Assembly: GCF_004216905.1 (NCBI RefSeq)
Contig: NZ_SGXJ01000007.1
Coordinates: 345,531 to 409,530 of the forward strand
Direction: 5' to 3'
DNA from: Kribbella sp. VKM Ac-2569
GTDB lineage: Bacteria; Actinomycetota; Actinomycetes; Propionibacteriales; Kribbellaceae
DNA: 64,000 nucleotides
Below are positions 52,120-60,575 of the stretch, in pieces (position 1 is the first letter of the stretch; every line of letters starts with the position of its first letter). A program made the position numbers and the translations under genes. Under the pieces are notes generated by a model. It made no database searches. It was given only the letters and a program-made list of their open reading frames with translations, and was not told the origin of the DNA.

Positions 52120-52138
52120 GGCGACGACTGTACGTGCG

Positions 52139-52161
52139 AAAACCAAGTGATGCTAGGTTTT
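52139..52161. promoter_or_regulatory. TetR-type operator between GH3 and TetR genes
   Basis: AAAACC (52139-52144) and GGTTTT (52156-52161) are inverted complements flanking an 11-bp centre; an inner ACCxAG...CTxGGT symmetry strengthens it. It occupies most of the 46-bp intergenic region, so a bound TetR dimer would block both divergent genes. Confidence 0.5.
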
Positions 52162-52165
52162 GAAC

Positions 52166-52750
52166 ATGGCTAATTCCCGGGGTCCGTACGCGAAGGGCGT
52201 CGCCAAGCGCGCCGAGATCCTGCGGGCCGCGCTGGAGGTGATCGCGCGGCACGGGTACCGGAAGACATCGACGCGCGAGCTGGCCGCCGCGGCCGGGCTC
52301 AGCGAGGCCGGGATGCTGCACTACTTCGGCTCGAAGGAGCAGCTGTTCGAGGCGGTGCTGCGAGCCCGTGACGAGGCCGACACAGCCCGGTTCGAGACCG
52401 GCGATTCGATCGACAATCTGACGGCGATCGTCCGTCACAACGGGTCGGTGCCGGGCCTTGTGCAGTTGTACTCGACGTTCTCCGCCGAGGCCGGCGACCC
52501 GGAACACGGTTCTCACGAGTACTTCGTGGAGCGGTACGCCGGGATTCGCGCGGCCCTCGCCGATGCGGTCCGCGCACGTCAGGCCGACGGGACCCTCAAT
52601 GCATCGGCGGACCCAGAAACGATCGCGACCCTGCTGATCGCGCTCTCCGACGGTCTCCAGGTGCAGTCGCAGTACGAACTGCAGGCCGACACCGGCGACC
52701 TCTTCAGCCACCTGCTCGACCTGCTGGGTGGTCCCACGCGGGATAGTTGA
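52166..52750 (+). CDS. TetR-family transcriptional regulator
   Basis: A 194-residue TetR protein. The helix-turn-helix is at about 12-55 (AEILRAALEVIARHGYRKTSTRELAAAAGLSEAGMLHYFGSKEQLFEAVL read as segments), with the remaining helices a ligand-binding and dimerisation core. ATG 52166 has no ribosome-binding site; a leaderless transcript is possible. The operator-like repeat just upstream and the divergent GH3 enzyme suggest it represses that gene and itself, relieved by a sugar or aglycone. Confidence 0.9.
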   Translation: MANSRGPYAKGVAKRAEILRAALEVIARHGYRKTSTRELAAAAGLSEAGMLHYFGSKEQLFEAVLRARDEADTARFETGDSIDNLTAIVRHNGSVPGLVQLYSTFSAEAGDPEHGSHEYFVERYAGIRAALADAVRARQADGTLNASADPETIATLLIALSDGLQVQSQYELQADTGDLFSHLLDLLGGPTRDS

Positions 52751-52753
52751 ACC

Positions 52754-53557
52754 ATGACGACCCCCGCCGACAACCCGTCCCCACCGGCAGAGGCCGTCGA
52801 TTCTGGCGTCAGTCGGTCGGTGCTCTCGCGGGAGATCTGGCTGGTGCTGGCGCTGTCGCTCGGAGCGTCCGGGGTGGCGGCGATCATCTCGTTCACGGGT
52901 GTGCTGACGTCGGCGAAGCCGATCAGCGGGCAGACCGCTGTGATCGTCGGTTCGCGCGCGCCGGGCCGGCCGTGGCTGGATCTGGCGTGGCAGGTCTTCG
53001 CGGTGGTCACCGCCCTGGTACCTGTCGCGTTGGTCGGTCACCTGCTCGCGCGGGGCAAGGAGTCGTTCCGGACGATCGGGTTCGACCTGCGGGACAGGAT
53101 GCGCGACCTCGGCCGCGGTACGTCGATCGCGGCCGCCGTCGGGGGAGCGGGGCTGCTGTTCTACATCGGTGCACACTCGACTGGCGTGAACCTGACCGTG
53201 GATCCGTCGCAGCTGCCCGACGACTGGTGGCGGATCCCGATCCTGATCGCGGTCTCCGCGCAGAACGCCGTACTCGAGGAAGTCATCGTGCTCGGGTACC
53301 TGAACCACCGGCTCGACCAACTCGGCTGGTCGGTACGCCGGGCAACCGTGACCAGCTCGTTGCTGCGCGGTTCGTACCACCTCTACCAGGGGCTCGGCGG
53401 GTTCGCGGGAAACGTGATCATGGGCGTGATCTTCACCTACCTGTACCGGCGGTGGGGCCGCATCATGCCGCTCGTCGTCGCGCACACCCTGATCGACACG
53501 GCCGCCCTGATCGGGGCGACGTACCTGCTCGGCAAGGTGTCCTGGCTGCCCAGCTGA
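52754..53557 (+). CDS. CPBP-family intramembrane metalloprotease
   Basis: A 267-residue membrane protein with about seven spans. The CPBP (Abi/CAAX protease-like) motifs are seen: the Glu pair E175-E176 in NAVLEEVIVLGYL, His209 in LLRGSYHLYQG, and His244 with Asp248 in VVAHTLIDTA. The usual Arg or Lys in EExxxR is not present in its normal place (EEVIVLG). The gene begins 3 bp after the TetR stop, so it may share its control. CPBP proteins act in prenyl-protein processing or bacteriocin self-immunity; the substrate is unknown. Confidence 0.85.
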   Translation: MTTPADNPSPPAEAVDSGVSRSVLSREIWLVLALSLGASGVAAIISFTGVLTSAKPISGQTAVIVGSRAPGRPWLDLAWQVFAVVTALVPVALVGHLLARGKESFRTIGFDLRDRMRDLGRGTSIAAAVGGAGLLFYIGAHSTGVNLTVDPSQLPDDWWRIPILIAVSAQNAVLEEVIVLGYLNHRLDQLGWSVRRATVTSSLLRGSYHLYQGLGGFAGNVIMGVIFTYLYRRWGRIMPLVVAHTLIDTAALIGATYLLGKVSWLPS

Positions 53558-53583
53558 CCTGCTGCACCACATATCTTTGCGAG

Positions 53584-54900
53584 ATGTTCAGGAGGGACAT
53601 CAGCCCCGGCTCCTTCGACGACTTCGACGTCGTCAACGACCTGGTCGATCTCGGGTATACCGTCGGCGATGCGGATGACCACGACGAGGTGATCCCGAAG
53701 ATCGAAGAGCCGCCGGACGGCCACTGGGTACCGCCGACGCCGGTCGAGAGACTTCTCTACCGGGACAAGGACGACCCGGACGCCTCCGGTTACCTGTCGA
53801 TTCTCGCGACCGCCGGTGTCTACCACCTCGTGGCGATCACACACGCCGACCAGGATCCGGCGAAGCGGCAGCCGATCATCGCCGAGTTGAGCGACGGACT
53901 ACGGGCGCTGTCCGTCTACACCGTGGACGTGCTGCCTCGCCCACATCCGAAGGTTGTGTACGAGTTCACCACGCTGCGCGGCCTGGTCGAGATGCTCAGC
54001 GACGTCGACGTCCTGCTGGTCAACCCGGAGACGCCGTGTCAGAACGCCTTGCAACTCGGCGACAAGATGCTCCGGATGATGCTCCAGCTGCATGACGAGT
54101 ACTGGGAGCCGGGCTATTTCTCGGGCCGCATCATCACCCGTCAGAGCAACGCCACCGAGCCCGGCTCTCTCCTGCACGGCCTGGCCTGCGGCGCGCAGCT
54201 CTGCGCCACGAACGGCTACGCCTGGAACACCACGGAGCACCATGGCAACGGCTACAGCGCGGAGCTCGCGCTGGTGGAGAAGTGGTGGGACGTCAAGGTC
54301 CGCGACGATTGGTTGCAGATCGAGCGGCGCCTGCTCGACCGCGACGTCGGCTCGTCCTCCTGGGACGACGTACTGCACACCCGTAACCTGCTGGCCGACC
54401 ACGTCGGTGGACCGGCCGACGCCGCCCAGTGGCGCCAGTACGACGAGTCAGCGTTCCGCCAGTACGTTGCGCAGTCCGGCGCTCCCGCTCATCCGGGCGC
54501 GGACCCCCGGCTCGATGCGGTCGTAGCGGCCCGCGGCCACCTGATCACCCGGATCCTCCACTACGAGGATCGCTTCCGCGAAGACCGACTGCTCCCCGCC
54601 GGCGGCTCCGTACGCTCAACCGCCGCGTGGGACCTGGGCCGCGCCTCCGCGATGGCCCGCTGGGGCCGGAGCACCCGCTTCTGCACCCAGGCCGAGATGT
54701 TCGATGCCCTCCGCGAGCTCAGCCAGGAGGCCCAGCGCCGCTACACCTCATGGGAGGAGTTCGGCGTCGGCTACCTGCTCGGCCGCTGCCTCCACTTCGA
54801 CGAAGACAGCTTCGGCAGCTGGTACACCGACGCCCGCGACATCCACGAGCGTCTCCTCAGCTACGAGCAGAGCCCTTGGCTCACCGTCCCGTTCCGCTAG
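53584..54900 (+). CDS. DUF1266 domain protein
   Basis: A 438-residue protein. The last about 120 residues (AAWDLGRASAMARWGRSTRFC...TSWEEFGVGYLLGR) match the DUF1266 family, known from enterobacterial YbeR/YbeU proteins of unknown function. The N-terminal about 300 residues (with GYTVGDADDHDEVIPKIEEPP and a DUF4261-like middle, ATHADQDPAKRQ and GLACGAQLCATNGYAWN) are not clearly assignable. It has no signal or membrane segment. ATG 53584 has only a poor upstream site. It sits between a CPBP protease and a GyrA-like protein, which does not reveal its role. Confidence 0.65.
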   Translation: MFRRDISPGSFDDFDVVNDLVDLGYTVGDADDHDEVIPKIEEPPDGHWVPPTPVERLLYRDKDDPDASGYLSILATAGVYHLVAITHADQDPAKRQPIIAELSDGLRALSVYTVDVLPRPHPKVVYEFTTLRGLVEMLSDVDVLLVNPETPCQNALQLGDKMLRMMLQLHDEYWEPGYFSGRIITRQSNATEPGSLLHGLACGAQLCATNGYAWNTTEHHGNGYSAELALVEKWWDVKVRDDWLQIERRLLDRDVGSSSWDDVLHTRNLLADHVGGPADAAQWRQYDESAFRQYVAQSGAPAHPGADPRLDAVVAARGHLITRILHYEDRFREDRLLPAGGSVRSTAAWDLGRASAMARWGRSTRFCTQAEMFDALRELSQEAQRRYTSWEEFGVGYLLGRCLHFDEDSFGSWYTDARDIHERLLSYEQSPWLTVPFR

Positions 54901-54910
54901 GGAGTTGACA

Positions 54911-54946
54911 ATGCGCCTTCGAGATTTGGGCAACTGTAAAGACTGA
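54911..54946 (+). other. Possible 11-residue leader peptide ORF
   Basis: A GGGAG six bases before ATG 54911 introduces the tiny frame MRLRDLGNCKD, stop at 54946. It starts 10 bp after the DUF1266 stop and ends 38 bp before the GyrA-like gene. The MRLR-type opening with a Cys recalls actinobacterial upstream ORFs that sense cysteine, but one Cys is little evidence. Confidence 0.25.
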
Positions 54947-54984
54947 CACGTAACCGATCGGCCTCCTGACGGGTTGAGGATGAC

Positions 54985-55341
54985 GTGACAGTCAACGGGG
55001 AAATCACGAGTCCGCCTGAGATCGACGCCGGCCTCGCGGCCGCGGCGCTCGCCGTGTTCGCGCACCGGCACGAGGTCGTCCATCTGCTGTACGCCGCCAC
55101 CGACGAGCCGGACGCGCTCGCCCGGATCGGCGGCCTGCTGAAGGTCGACGAGGCGGCCATCGCACGGGTTCTGGACCAGCCGCTGCGCTGGATGCTTCCG
55201 CAGTTCCGCGCCGAACTGGAGACGATCGCGGCGACGCCGGGCCCGCCCGGCACGAGCGCCGCTACGAGGTCCGCTGCCGGGGCACCGGCGGGCGGCTCGG
55301 AGGGCGCTCCCTCGGATCTCCAGTCGGCGGCGACCAACTGA
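54985..55341 (+). CDS. Small stand-alone protein resembling the GyrA coiled-coil/C-gate segment
   Basis: A 118-residue protein. Residues about 15-85 (ALAVFAHRHEVVHLL, then DALARIGGLLKVDEAAIARVLDQPLRWM) match the part of DNA gyrase A in which RGLxxALxxxDEVIxxIR is followed by a FGLxxxQAxAILDMxLRRLT motif. The breakage-reunion Tyr domain and the C-terminal propeller are missing. The last 30 residues are low-complexity. The start is GTG 54985 with GAGG before it. It might interact with gyrase or topoisomerase IV subunits, or be a divergent remnant; both are inference. Confidence 0.6.
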   Translation: MTVNGEITSPPEIDAGLAAAALAVFAHRHEVVHLLYAATDEPDALARIGGLLKVDEAAIARVLDQPLRWMLPQFRAELETIAATPGPPGTSAATRSAAGAPAGGSEGAPSDLQSAATN

Positions 55342-55400
55342 GCCTGAGGCACCAGCAGCAACACCAGCAGGTCGGACCGCTCCATCGATAGGTTGGAGCG

Positions 55401-55934
55401 GTGCAGACGCATGGGCGGGACATTCTGGAGATCGCGGACGAACTGACCACGGCGTACGTCGAGGTGTTCACGGCGCCGCCGTTCGAGCACCGCGATCCCG
55501 AGGAGACCGGGACCGCGTTCCGGAAACGGCTCGAGACCGACGCGGAGCGGGACGGGTTCCAGGCGTGGATCGAGCGGTCGGAGGACGGGCGGATCGCCGG
55601 GTTCCTGACCGGGTGGACGACGCCGGCGCCGTTCCGGACCGACCGGTCGTACGGGAGCGTCCTCGACCGGATCGGCAGCGAGCAGGTCGAGGAGCTGCTG
55701 ATCGGCGCGTATGAGGTGGACGAACTCGGCGTACGCCAGCACGCTCGCGGTACCGGCCTGGCCCGGCGTCTCCTCGAGAGCGCCACGCGCGACAACCACC
55801 GCGCGTGGCTCCTCGCGTGGAACCAGAACCACGACGCGATTGCGTTCTACCGCCATCTCGGCTGGCAGGAGCCCGAGGTCCGCGGCCCCGAACACGACAT
55901 CCTGGTGTTCGTCGCCGGCGGAGTCAGAGGCTGA
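55401..55934 (+). CDS. GNAT-family N-acetyltransferase
   Basis: A 177-residue single-domain acetyltransferase. The acetyl-CoA loop is ELGVRQHARGTGLARRLLES, with the final WNQNHDAIAFYRHLGWQEP (Asn and Tyr of motif B). Conserved N-terminal substrate helices are seen. The GTG 55401 start has a weak GGAGCG before it. The last 11 bp overlap the convergent amidohydrolase. The acceptor is unknown. Confidence 0.86.
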   Translation: MQTHGRDILEIADELTTAYVEVFTAPPFEHRDPEETGTAFRKRLETDAERDGFQAWIERSEDGRIAGFLTGWTTPAPFRTDRSYGSVLDRIGSEQVEELLIGAYEVDELGVRQHARGTGLARRLLESATRDNHRAWLLAWNQNHDAIAFYRHLGWQEPEVRGPEHDILVFVAGGVRG

Positions 55935-56655
55935 AGAGGGCGATGGCGTTGCGGTGGGTCACGGCGTCGTGTTCGTCGGGGGTGAGGTCGGCGGCCTCGA
56001 GAGCGCCGAGCGCGATCGAGGGGTCGATGAGCGTGGCGTCGGTGCCGAACATCATCCGGCCGGGGTCGATCCGGTCCAGGATCCAGCGGATCCGGTTGGC
56101 CTCGGGTGCGGACCAGCACGGCTCGAACCAGATCCGGTCGCAGCGGTCCGCCGCCTCGGGGACCCGGGGCCAGCCGTTCGCGCCCATGTGACCGGCGAGC
56201 ACCTGCGCCCCCGGGACCCGGGCGGCGACGTCGGCGAGATCGACGACGGTGTCGCCCCAGGTGTGGACGAGAGTGGGCAGCCCGTACTCGGTCGTGAGCT
56301 CGATCGCGGCCTGCATCGCGGGCGAGGTCATCGGCGTCCGGCTGTACTCGGTGTGGATCTTGGCGCCGACCCACCGCGTCCGCCCGTCCCCGGCGAGCAG
56401 CTCGTCGAGATCGGTTCGGGCCTCGTCGAGGCGGCGCGGGTCGACGACGATCATCCCGCGCAGCCGCGGATCGGCCGGGAGTTGCTTCGCGAGAGAGCGG
56501 TTGCCGAGCGGAGCGTCGTACACGATGGCCTCGATCGCGGAGACCAGTTGGAGGTCGATGCCGAACCGGTCGAGGCCGTCGATGTTGGTGTCGATGCTCG
56601 CGACGTCCATCGAGAAGAACCACGGTCCCCAGTGGGCATGTACGTCGATCAGCAT
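55924..56655 (-). CDS. Amidohydrolase-family metal-dependent hydrolase
   Basis: A 243-residue TIM-barrel hydrolase of the Amidohydrolase_2 type. The metal HxH is at the N-terminus (LIDVHAHWG), further His in KIHTEYS, LVHTWGD and LAGHMGAN, and the catalytic Asp in MFGTDATL. The small size and motif order resemble decarboxylase/hydrolase members acting on organic acids. Its start overlaps the end of the next gene by 7 bp; the two adjacent amidohydrolase-fold proteins and the aminotransferase form one minus-strand operon, so a joint catabolic or biosynthetic pathway is likely. Confidence 0.87.
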   Translation of the reverse strand: MLIDVHAHWGPWFFSMDVASIDTNIDGLDRFGIDLQLVSAIEAIVYDAPLGNRSLAKQLPADPRLRGMIVVDPRRLDEARTDLDELLAGDGRTRWVGAKIHTEYSRTPMTSPAMQAAIELTTEYGLPTLVHTWGDTVVDLADVAARVPGAQVLAGHMGANGWPRVPEAADRCDRIWFEPCWSAPEANRIRWILDRIDPGRMMFGTDATLIDPSIALGALEAADLTPDEHDAVTHRNAIALFSL

Positions 56656-57377
56656 GCGGGCTCCAGCAGGGTCGTGAGACTGCGGCTTCCGGCCTGGGCG
56701 ATCTCGTCCGGGCTGAGCTTGGACGAGAGCAACCGTCGGATCACTGAGCGGGTCTCGTGGAACGGCGTCCGGCAGCCGAGCACGAGCCGCTCGGCGCCGA
56801 CCTCCGCGGCCACGATCTCCAGCGAGTCCGGTCCGGTGAGCATCCGGGTCGACGTGTGGAACCCGGGCTCGGACCGGGCCAGCAGCACGAAGTCGCCGAG
56901 GTAGTAGAAGTGCGTGTCGAGGAACACCACGCGCGCGCCGAGCCCGCGCAGCGCCGGGCCGACCTTGCGAACGTCGCCCTCGACGAAGATCGTCAGCCCG
57001 GCGTCGACGAGCAGTTGCGCGACGTGCTCGAAGGAAGGGTACGTCGGCTCGACGCTCTGCGCGGTCGGCGCCAGCCGGATCGCCCGCGGCGGCATGTCAC
57101 TGGCCAGCTGACGCTCCAGTTCTTTCTCCGCGCCGAGCGGATCACGCAGGTCGAGCACCGGGCACGTCGTCCAGCCGTTGCCATCAGCAACCTGCCGCGC
57201 CTCGTCGTTCCCGGACGGTACGTCGAAGTGCACCGCCCGCAGCCCGGATACGACTCCGCCCGAGATACCGCTCTCCGCGAAGACCTTCGCGACGTTCTCG
57301 GGTCGCCCCCAGCGCCCCGTCGTCACGTCGTGCCCGACCAGAATGTCGCAGTCGAGCAGCAGGGGAGTATCGGTCAT
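56649..57377 (-). CDS. Amidohydrolase-fold protein lacking the HxH metal motif
   Basis: A 242-residue protein with an overall pattern like that of the neighbouring amidohydrolase (same length, TIM-barrel strands) but with LLLDCDILVGHDV at the N-terminus in place of HxH and LGCRTPF in place of GTD. One candidate metal His remains (VVFLDTHFYYLG). It may be a regulatory or scaffold subunit of the active paralogue. The start is ATG 57377, overlapping the aminotransferase stop by 4 bp. Orthologous pairs would be needed to confirm the pairing. Confidence 0.65.
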   Translation of the reverse strand: MTDTPLLLDCDILVGHDVTTGRWGRPENVAKVFAESGISGGVVSGLRAVHFDVPSGNDEARQVADGNGWTTCPVLDLRDPLGAEKELERQLASDMPPRAIRLAPTAQSVEPTYPSFEHVAQLLVDAGLTIFVEGDVRKVGPALRGLGARVVFLDTHFYYLGDFVLLARSEPGFHTSTRMLTGPDSLEIVAAEVGAERLVLGCRTPFHETRSVIRRLLSSKLSPDEIAQAGSRSLTTLLEPAC

Positions 57378-58606
57378 GATGCCTTCCGGGACAGGGCTTG
57401 GTGGACCTTGCGGATTGCGGTGACGATGTCGTCGACGTCGGATTCGGTGTAGTTCTCGTTCCAGCCGAGGACGAGCAGCTTGCGGTCGATGAGTTCCTCG
57501 GCGTTCGGGCACAGGCCGGCCGGGTACGAGACGTCCTGCAGCGGGAACCCGGACTGACCGTACGTGATCCGCTCGCGGACGGCAGGTGCGGCGTACAGCG
57601 GGCTGGTCAGGTACCCGCCGTTCGCCGGGACGCCCTCGGCGGTCAGCGCCGCGGCCCATTCGCGCATGTCGCCGGCCGCCTCGGAGATGATCAGTGGGTA
57701 CTGCCAGTACACGTGGTTCTGCCCGTCAGGCGGAGGCGTGACTCCGGCCAGGTCGGCGATCCCGGCCGTCGCCCGGAGTGCCGCCGTACGACGATCTTGT
57801 ACGACGCCGCGTAGCCGGTTGAGCTGCGCTCGCGTGACCGAGGCGACGAGTTCGGTCATGCGGTAGTTGAGTGCGAGGAACAGATAGGTCCGCTCGTCGG
57901 TGTCCCGCGGCCAGCCCTTGTCGGCGAACAGCCGCATCCGGCGGGCGTGCTGCGCGTCGTCGGTGACCGCGAGACCGCCGTCGCCGGCGCTGATGTGCTT
58001 GGTCTGCTGCAGGCTGAAGCAGCCGATGTGCCCGATCCGGCCGGCGAACGTGTCGCCGACCGGCGCGAGATACGCCTGCGCGCAGTCCTCGATCAGCAGG
58101 ATCCCGTGCTGGTCACAGAGCTCGCGCAACTCCCGGACGGCGGCAGGCTTTCCGAACAGGTGCACGACGATCACGGCCTTCGTGCGCGGTGTGATCGCGG
58201 CCGCCACGGTCTCGGGCGTCAGGTTTCCCGTGATCGGGTCGACGTCCGCGAACACCGGAACGGCGTTCTGCATCATGATCGGGAACACTGTGCCCATGTC
58301 GCTGATGGGCGTGGTGATGATCTCGTCGCCGGGATCCGGGTTCACAGCGGCGACCGCCAGGTGCAGCGCCGCCGTTCCCGAACTGCAGGCGACCGCGTGC
58401 CCGGCGCCGAGCAGGGACGCGAACTCCAGCTCGAGCGCGGGAACCTCCGTTCCCCAAGTCGCCGAGAGCATGCCGCTGCGCAGCACCCGCTCGACCGCCT
58501 TGATCTCGTCGTCGCCGAAGCGCCGGCCGCTGGCGTTCATCACCGACGGCAGCGGGTCCGTGCGCACCGGCGTACCACCGTCGCGGGCGAGCTGACTGTT
58601 CTCCAT
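57374..58606 (-). CDS. DegT/DnrJ/EryC1/StrS-family aminotransferase
   Basis: A 410-residue PLP enzyme acting on keto sugars or keto cyclitols. The cofactor Lys lies in SLQQTKHISAGDGG; earlier motifs are SSGTAALHLAV (phosphate binding), DEIITTPISDMGT and LIEDCAQAYLAP. The N-terminal GGTPVRTDPLP resembles scyllo-inosose aminotransferases such as StsC. A GGAGG lies 7 nt before ATG 58606. It is the first gene of the operon with the two amidohydrolase-fold proteins. An amino-cyclitol or amino-sugar pathway is the best guess. Confidence 0.88.
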   Translation of the reverse strand: MENSQLARDGGTPVRTDPLPSVMNASGRRFGDDEIKAVERVLRSGMLSATWGTEVPALELEFASLLGAGHAVACSSGTAALHLAVAAVNPDPGDEIITTPISDMGTVFPIMMQNAVPVFADVDPITGNLTPETVAAAITPRTKAVIVVHLFGKPAAVRELRELCDQHGILLIEDCAQAYLAPVGDTFAGRIGHIGCFSLQQTKHISAGDGGLAVTDDAQHARRMRLFADKGWPRDTDERTYLFLALNYRMTELVASVTRAQLNRLRGVVQDRRTAALRATAGIADLAGVTPPPDGQNHVYWQYPLIISEAAGDMREWAAALTAEGVPANGGYLTSPLYAAPAVRERITYGQSGFPLQDVSYPAGLCPNAEELIDRKLLVLGWNENYTESDVDDIVTAIRKVHQALSRKAS

Positions 58607-58628
58607 CGAGCAATCCTCCGGTATTTGC

Positions 58629-60575
58629 TTACGGCAACGGCAACTGGACGAGATCGCGGTCGGCGAGACCCCAGACGGAGTGCTCGGCGCCGGGGACCGG
58701 GGTCAGTTGCGGCACGGTGTACCACCCGTCGCCCAGCTTGTTCACGAGCAGCTTCGCCGTGCTGAGGCCCGGCCCCAGCTGGTACAGGTTCCCGCCGAAG
58801 TTCGTTTCACAGTAGACGCCGGTCCGGTCAGTGTGGATCTGGCCGTACCCGGACAGCTTGTTCGCGCCGCGGACGACGGCGCGTGTGCGCAGGTCGTACG
58901 TGAACCAGCCGCCGCTGGTGCGCTTCAGGACGCCGTACAGGATCCCTTCGTGAACGGCGACGCTCTGGATAGAGCGCTCTCCGGCGAGTGGCTCGGCGGT
59001 CCAGAGCAGTTCGCGGCGGCACAGGTCGAACGCCGCGATCGCCGCCGAGGTGCGCGTCGGCGGGATGCCACCGCCGCCGACCACGTCCCCGCCGAGGTAC
59101 GCGATGCCGTCGACGATCGACACCGACAGCACGCCCTGGTCGGGGAGAACGCCGTAGTGCACGTCGAGTTCGCCGGTGCGTATGTCGAGCAGGGTGAGGG
59201 CGCCGGTCAGCTTCCCGGTGCCTGGTGCGGACGCGATGGCCAGCAGCTTCGACTTCGGGTCGTACGCGGCCTGCCACGGCCGGATCTGCTCGTGAAGGAT
59301 CTGGCCGAAGCTGTGGACCTCCTTGGTCCGCGGGTTGATCCGGACCACCTCGGTGCTCGGATACAGCGCGGAGTACAGCTCGCCACGGACCCAGTTCAGC
59401 GTCTTGGCCTCACCGGCGACCCGGAGCCGGCGGGTGATGCCGGTGTCGATCGCGTGTTCGGTGACGACCCAGTGACCACCGACGTACACATGCGGGTCGC
59501 CGATCACGATCGACTGCGGCTTGTCCGGCGCGGGCGTGAACCCGGCGTCGACGAGATCGAGCAGCTCGAACTCACCTGTTCCGACGTCGAGCCACCACAG
59601 CACGCCGGACCCGGTCGAGCCGAGCAGCGTGCTCCCGTCGAGCATCACGAGCCGGCGATGCTCGTCCGACGGCGCCGGCGTCGCTACCTCGGTGAGGCTG
59701 GTGTCCTCCGGTCCGCACGACCAGACCGTCCCTGACGTCCGGGTGGTCAGGTACGCCGTGCCGTCCGCGGCCACTGTGATCGCGTCGACGCTCGACTGGC
59801 CCTCGGGCAACGGCACAGCCCGTACGTCGCTGCCGTCGAGTGCCATCTTCAGCAACGCCCGGCTGCTGCCCACGTAGATCCGGTCGCCGGCGTCGGCGAA
59901 CGGGCCGAAGTTCTGCCCGCGGGATGCCTCGGGCGTGAAGTCGCGGAAGACCCCGGTACTCCGGTCGTACCCGACCAACTGCGACGGCGTGTAGATCCCG
60001 GCGTACACGTAGTTGCCCGCGGCCCCGACGTAGCGCCCGTACTGCGCCCCGGCGACCGGTGCGCCGAGCTGAGTGGCTGTGTTCGTCGCGGGATCGATCT
60101 GCCAGACGGCGCCGTTCGGGTAGCTGACTGCGAACACCTGGCCGTCGGGGGCCGTTGTCATGTCCCAGACGAAGCCGCCGGGGCCGGCCAGTGCTCTTAC
60201 GTGGGTCACGGATCCGTCGGCCGGGTCGAAGCAGTAGACGTCGGCAGTCGGATAGAGCCCGCAGTAGACCTTGCCTGCGGCAACCGTGATTCCCCAGCCG
60301 CCTTCGCCGGTCGGCAGCTCGACCGTCCTGGTCACGCGGCGGGTGGTCAGGTCGACCTCGGTCAGGCGGGGCGGCACGATGCCGCGGCTGATCACGTAGG
60401 CGTGGCCGTCGTGCACCGCCATCGCGACAACGGCGGCCGTGACGACCGCGGGACCGGACGTGGGCAGCGTGGAGCCGTCGATGGGTCCGTCCTCCGCGTA
60501 GGCAGTCGTAGGGAGTGCAGTGAGCGCGCCGGTCGCCAACGCTCCGGCGAGAGCGGTACGGCGGGAGATGATCAT
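58629..60575 (-). CDS. Secreted beta-propeller protein (PQQ/SMP30-like), Tat-type signal
   Basis: A 648-residue exported protein. The N-terminus ISRRTALAGALATG is a Tat signal with cleavage near AYA/ED at about 27. The mature part is repeated strands with GYDRSTG, VDLTTRR and IYVGSSR-like blades, as in quinoprotein/SMP30 propellers. No catalytic motif is visible. ATG 60575 overlaps the stop of the upstream paralogue (ATGA), so they are co-translated. The paralogue has exactly the same length. The propellers might form a pair binding a sugar or lactone. The start of the aminotransferase lies 22 bp downstream of this stop. Confidence 0.75.
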   Translation of the reverse strand: MIISRRTALAGALATGALTALPTTAYAEDGPIDGSTLPTSGPAVVTAAVVAMAVHDGHAYVISRGIVPPRLTEVDLTTRRVTRTVELPTGEGGWGITVAAGKVYCGLYPTADVYCFDPADGSVTHVRALAGPGGFVWDMTTAPDGQVFAVSYPNGAVWQIDPATNTATQLGAPVAGAQYGRYVGAAGNYVYAGIYTPSQLVGYDRSTGVFRDFTPEASRGQNFGPFADAGDRIYVGSSRALLKMALDGSDVRAVPLPEGQSSVDAITVAADGTAYLTTRTSGTVWSCGPEDTSLTEVATPAPSDEHRRLVMLDGSTLLGSTGSGVLWWLDVGTGEFELLDLVDAGFTPAPDKPQSIVIGDPHVYVGGHWVVTEHAIDTGITRRLRVAGEAKTLNWVRGELYSALYPSTEVVRINPRTKEVHSFGQILHEQIRPWQAAYDPKSKLLAIASAPGTGKLTGALTLLDIRTGELDVHYGVLPDQGVLSVSIVDGIAYLGGDVVGGGGIPPTRTSAAIAAFDLCRRELLWTAEPLAGERSIQSVAVHEGILYGVLKRTSGGWFTYDLRTRAVVRGANKLSGYGQIHTDRTGVYCETNFGGNLYQLGPGLSTAKLLVNKLGDGWYTVPQLTPVPGAEHSVWGLADRDLVQLPLP

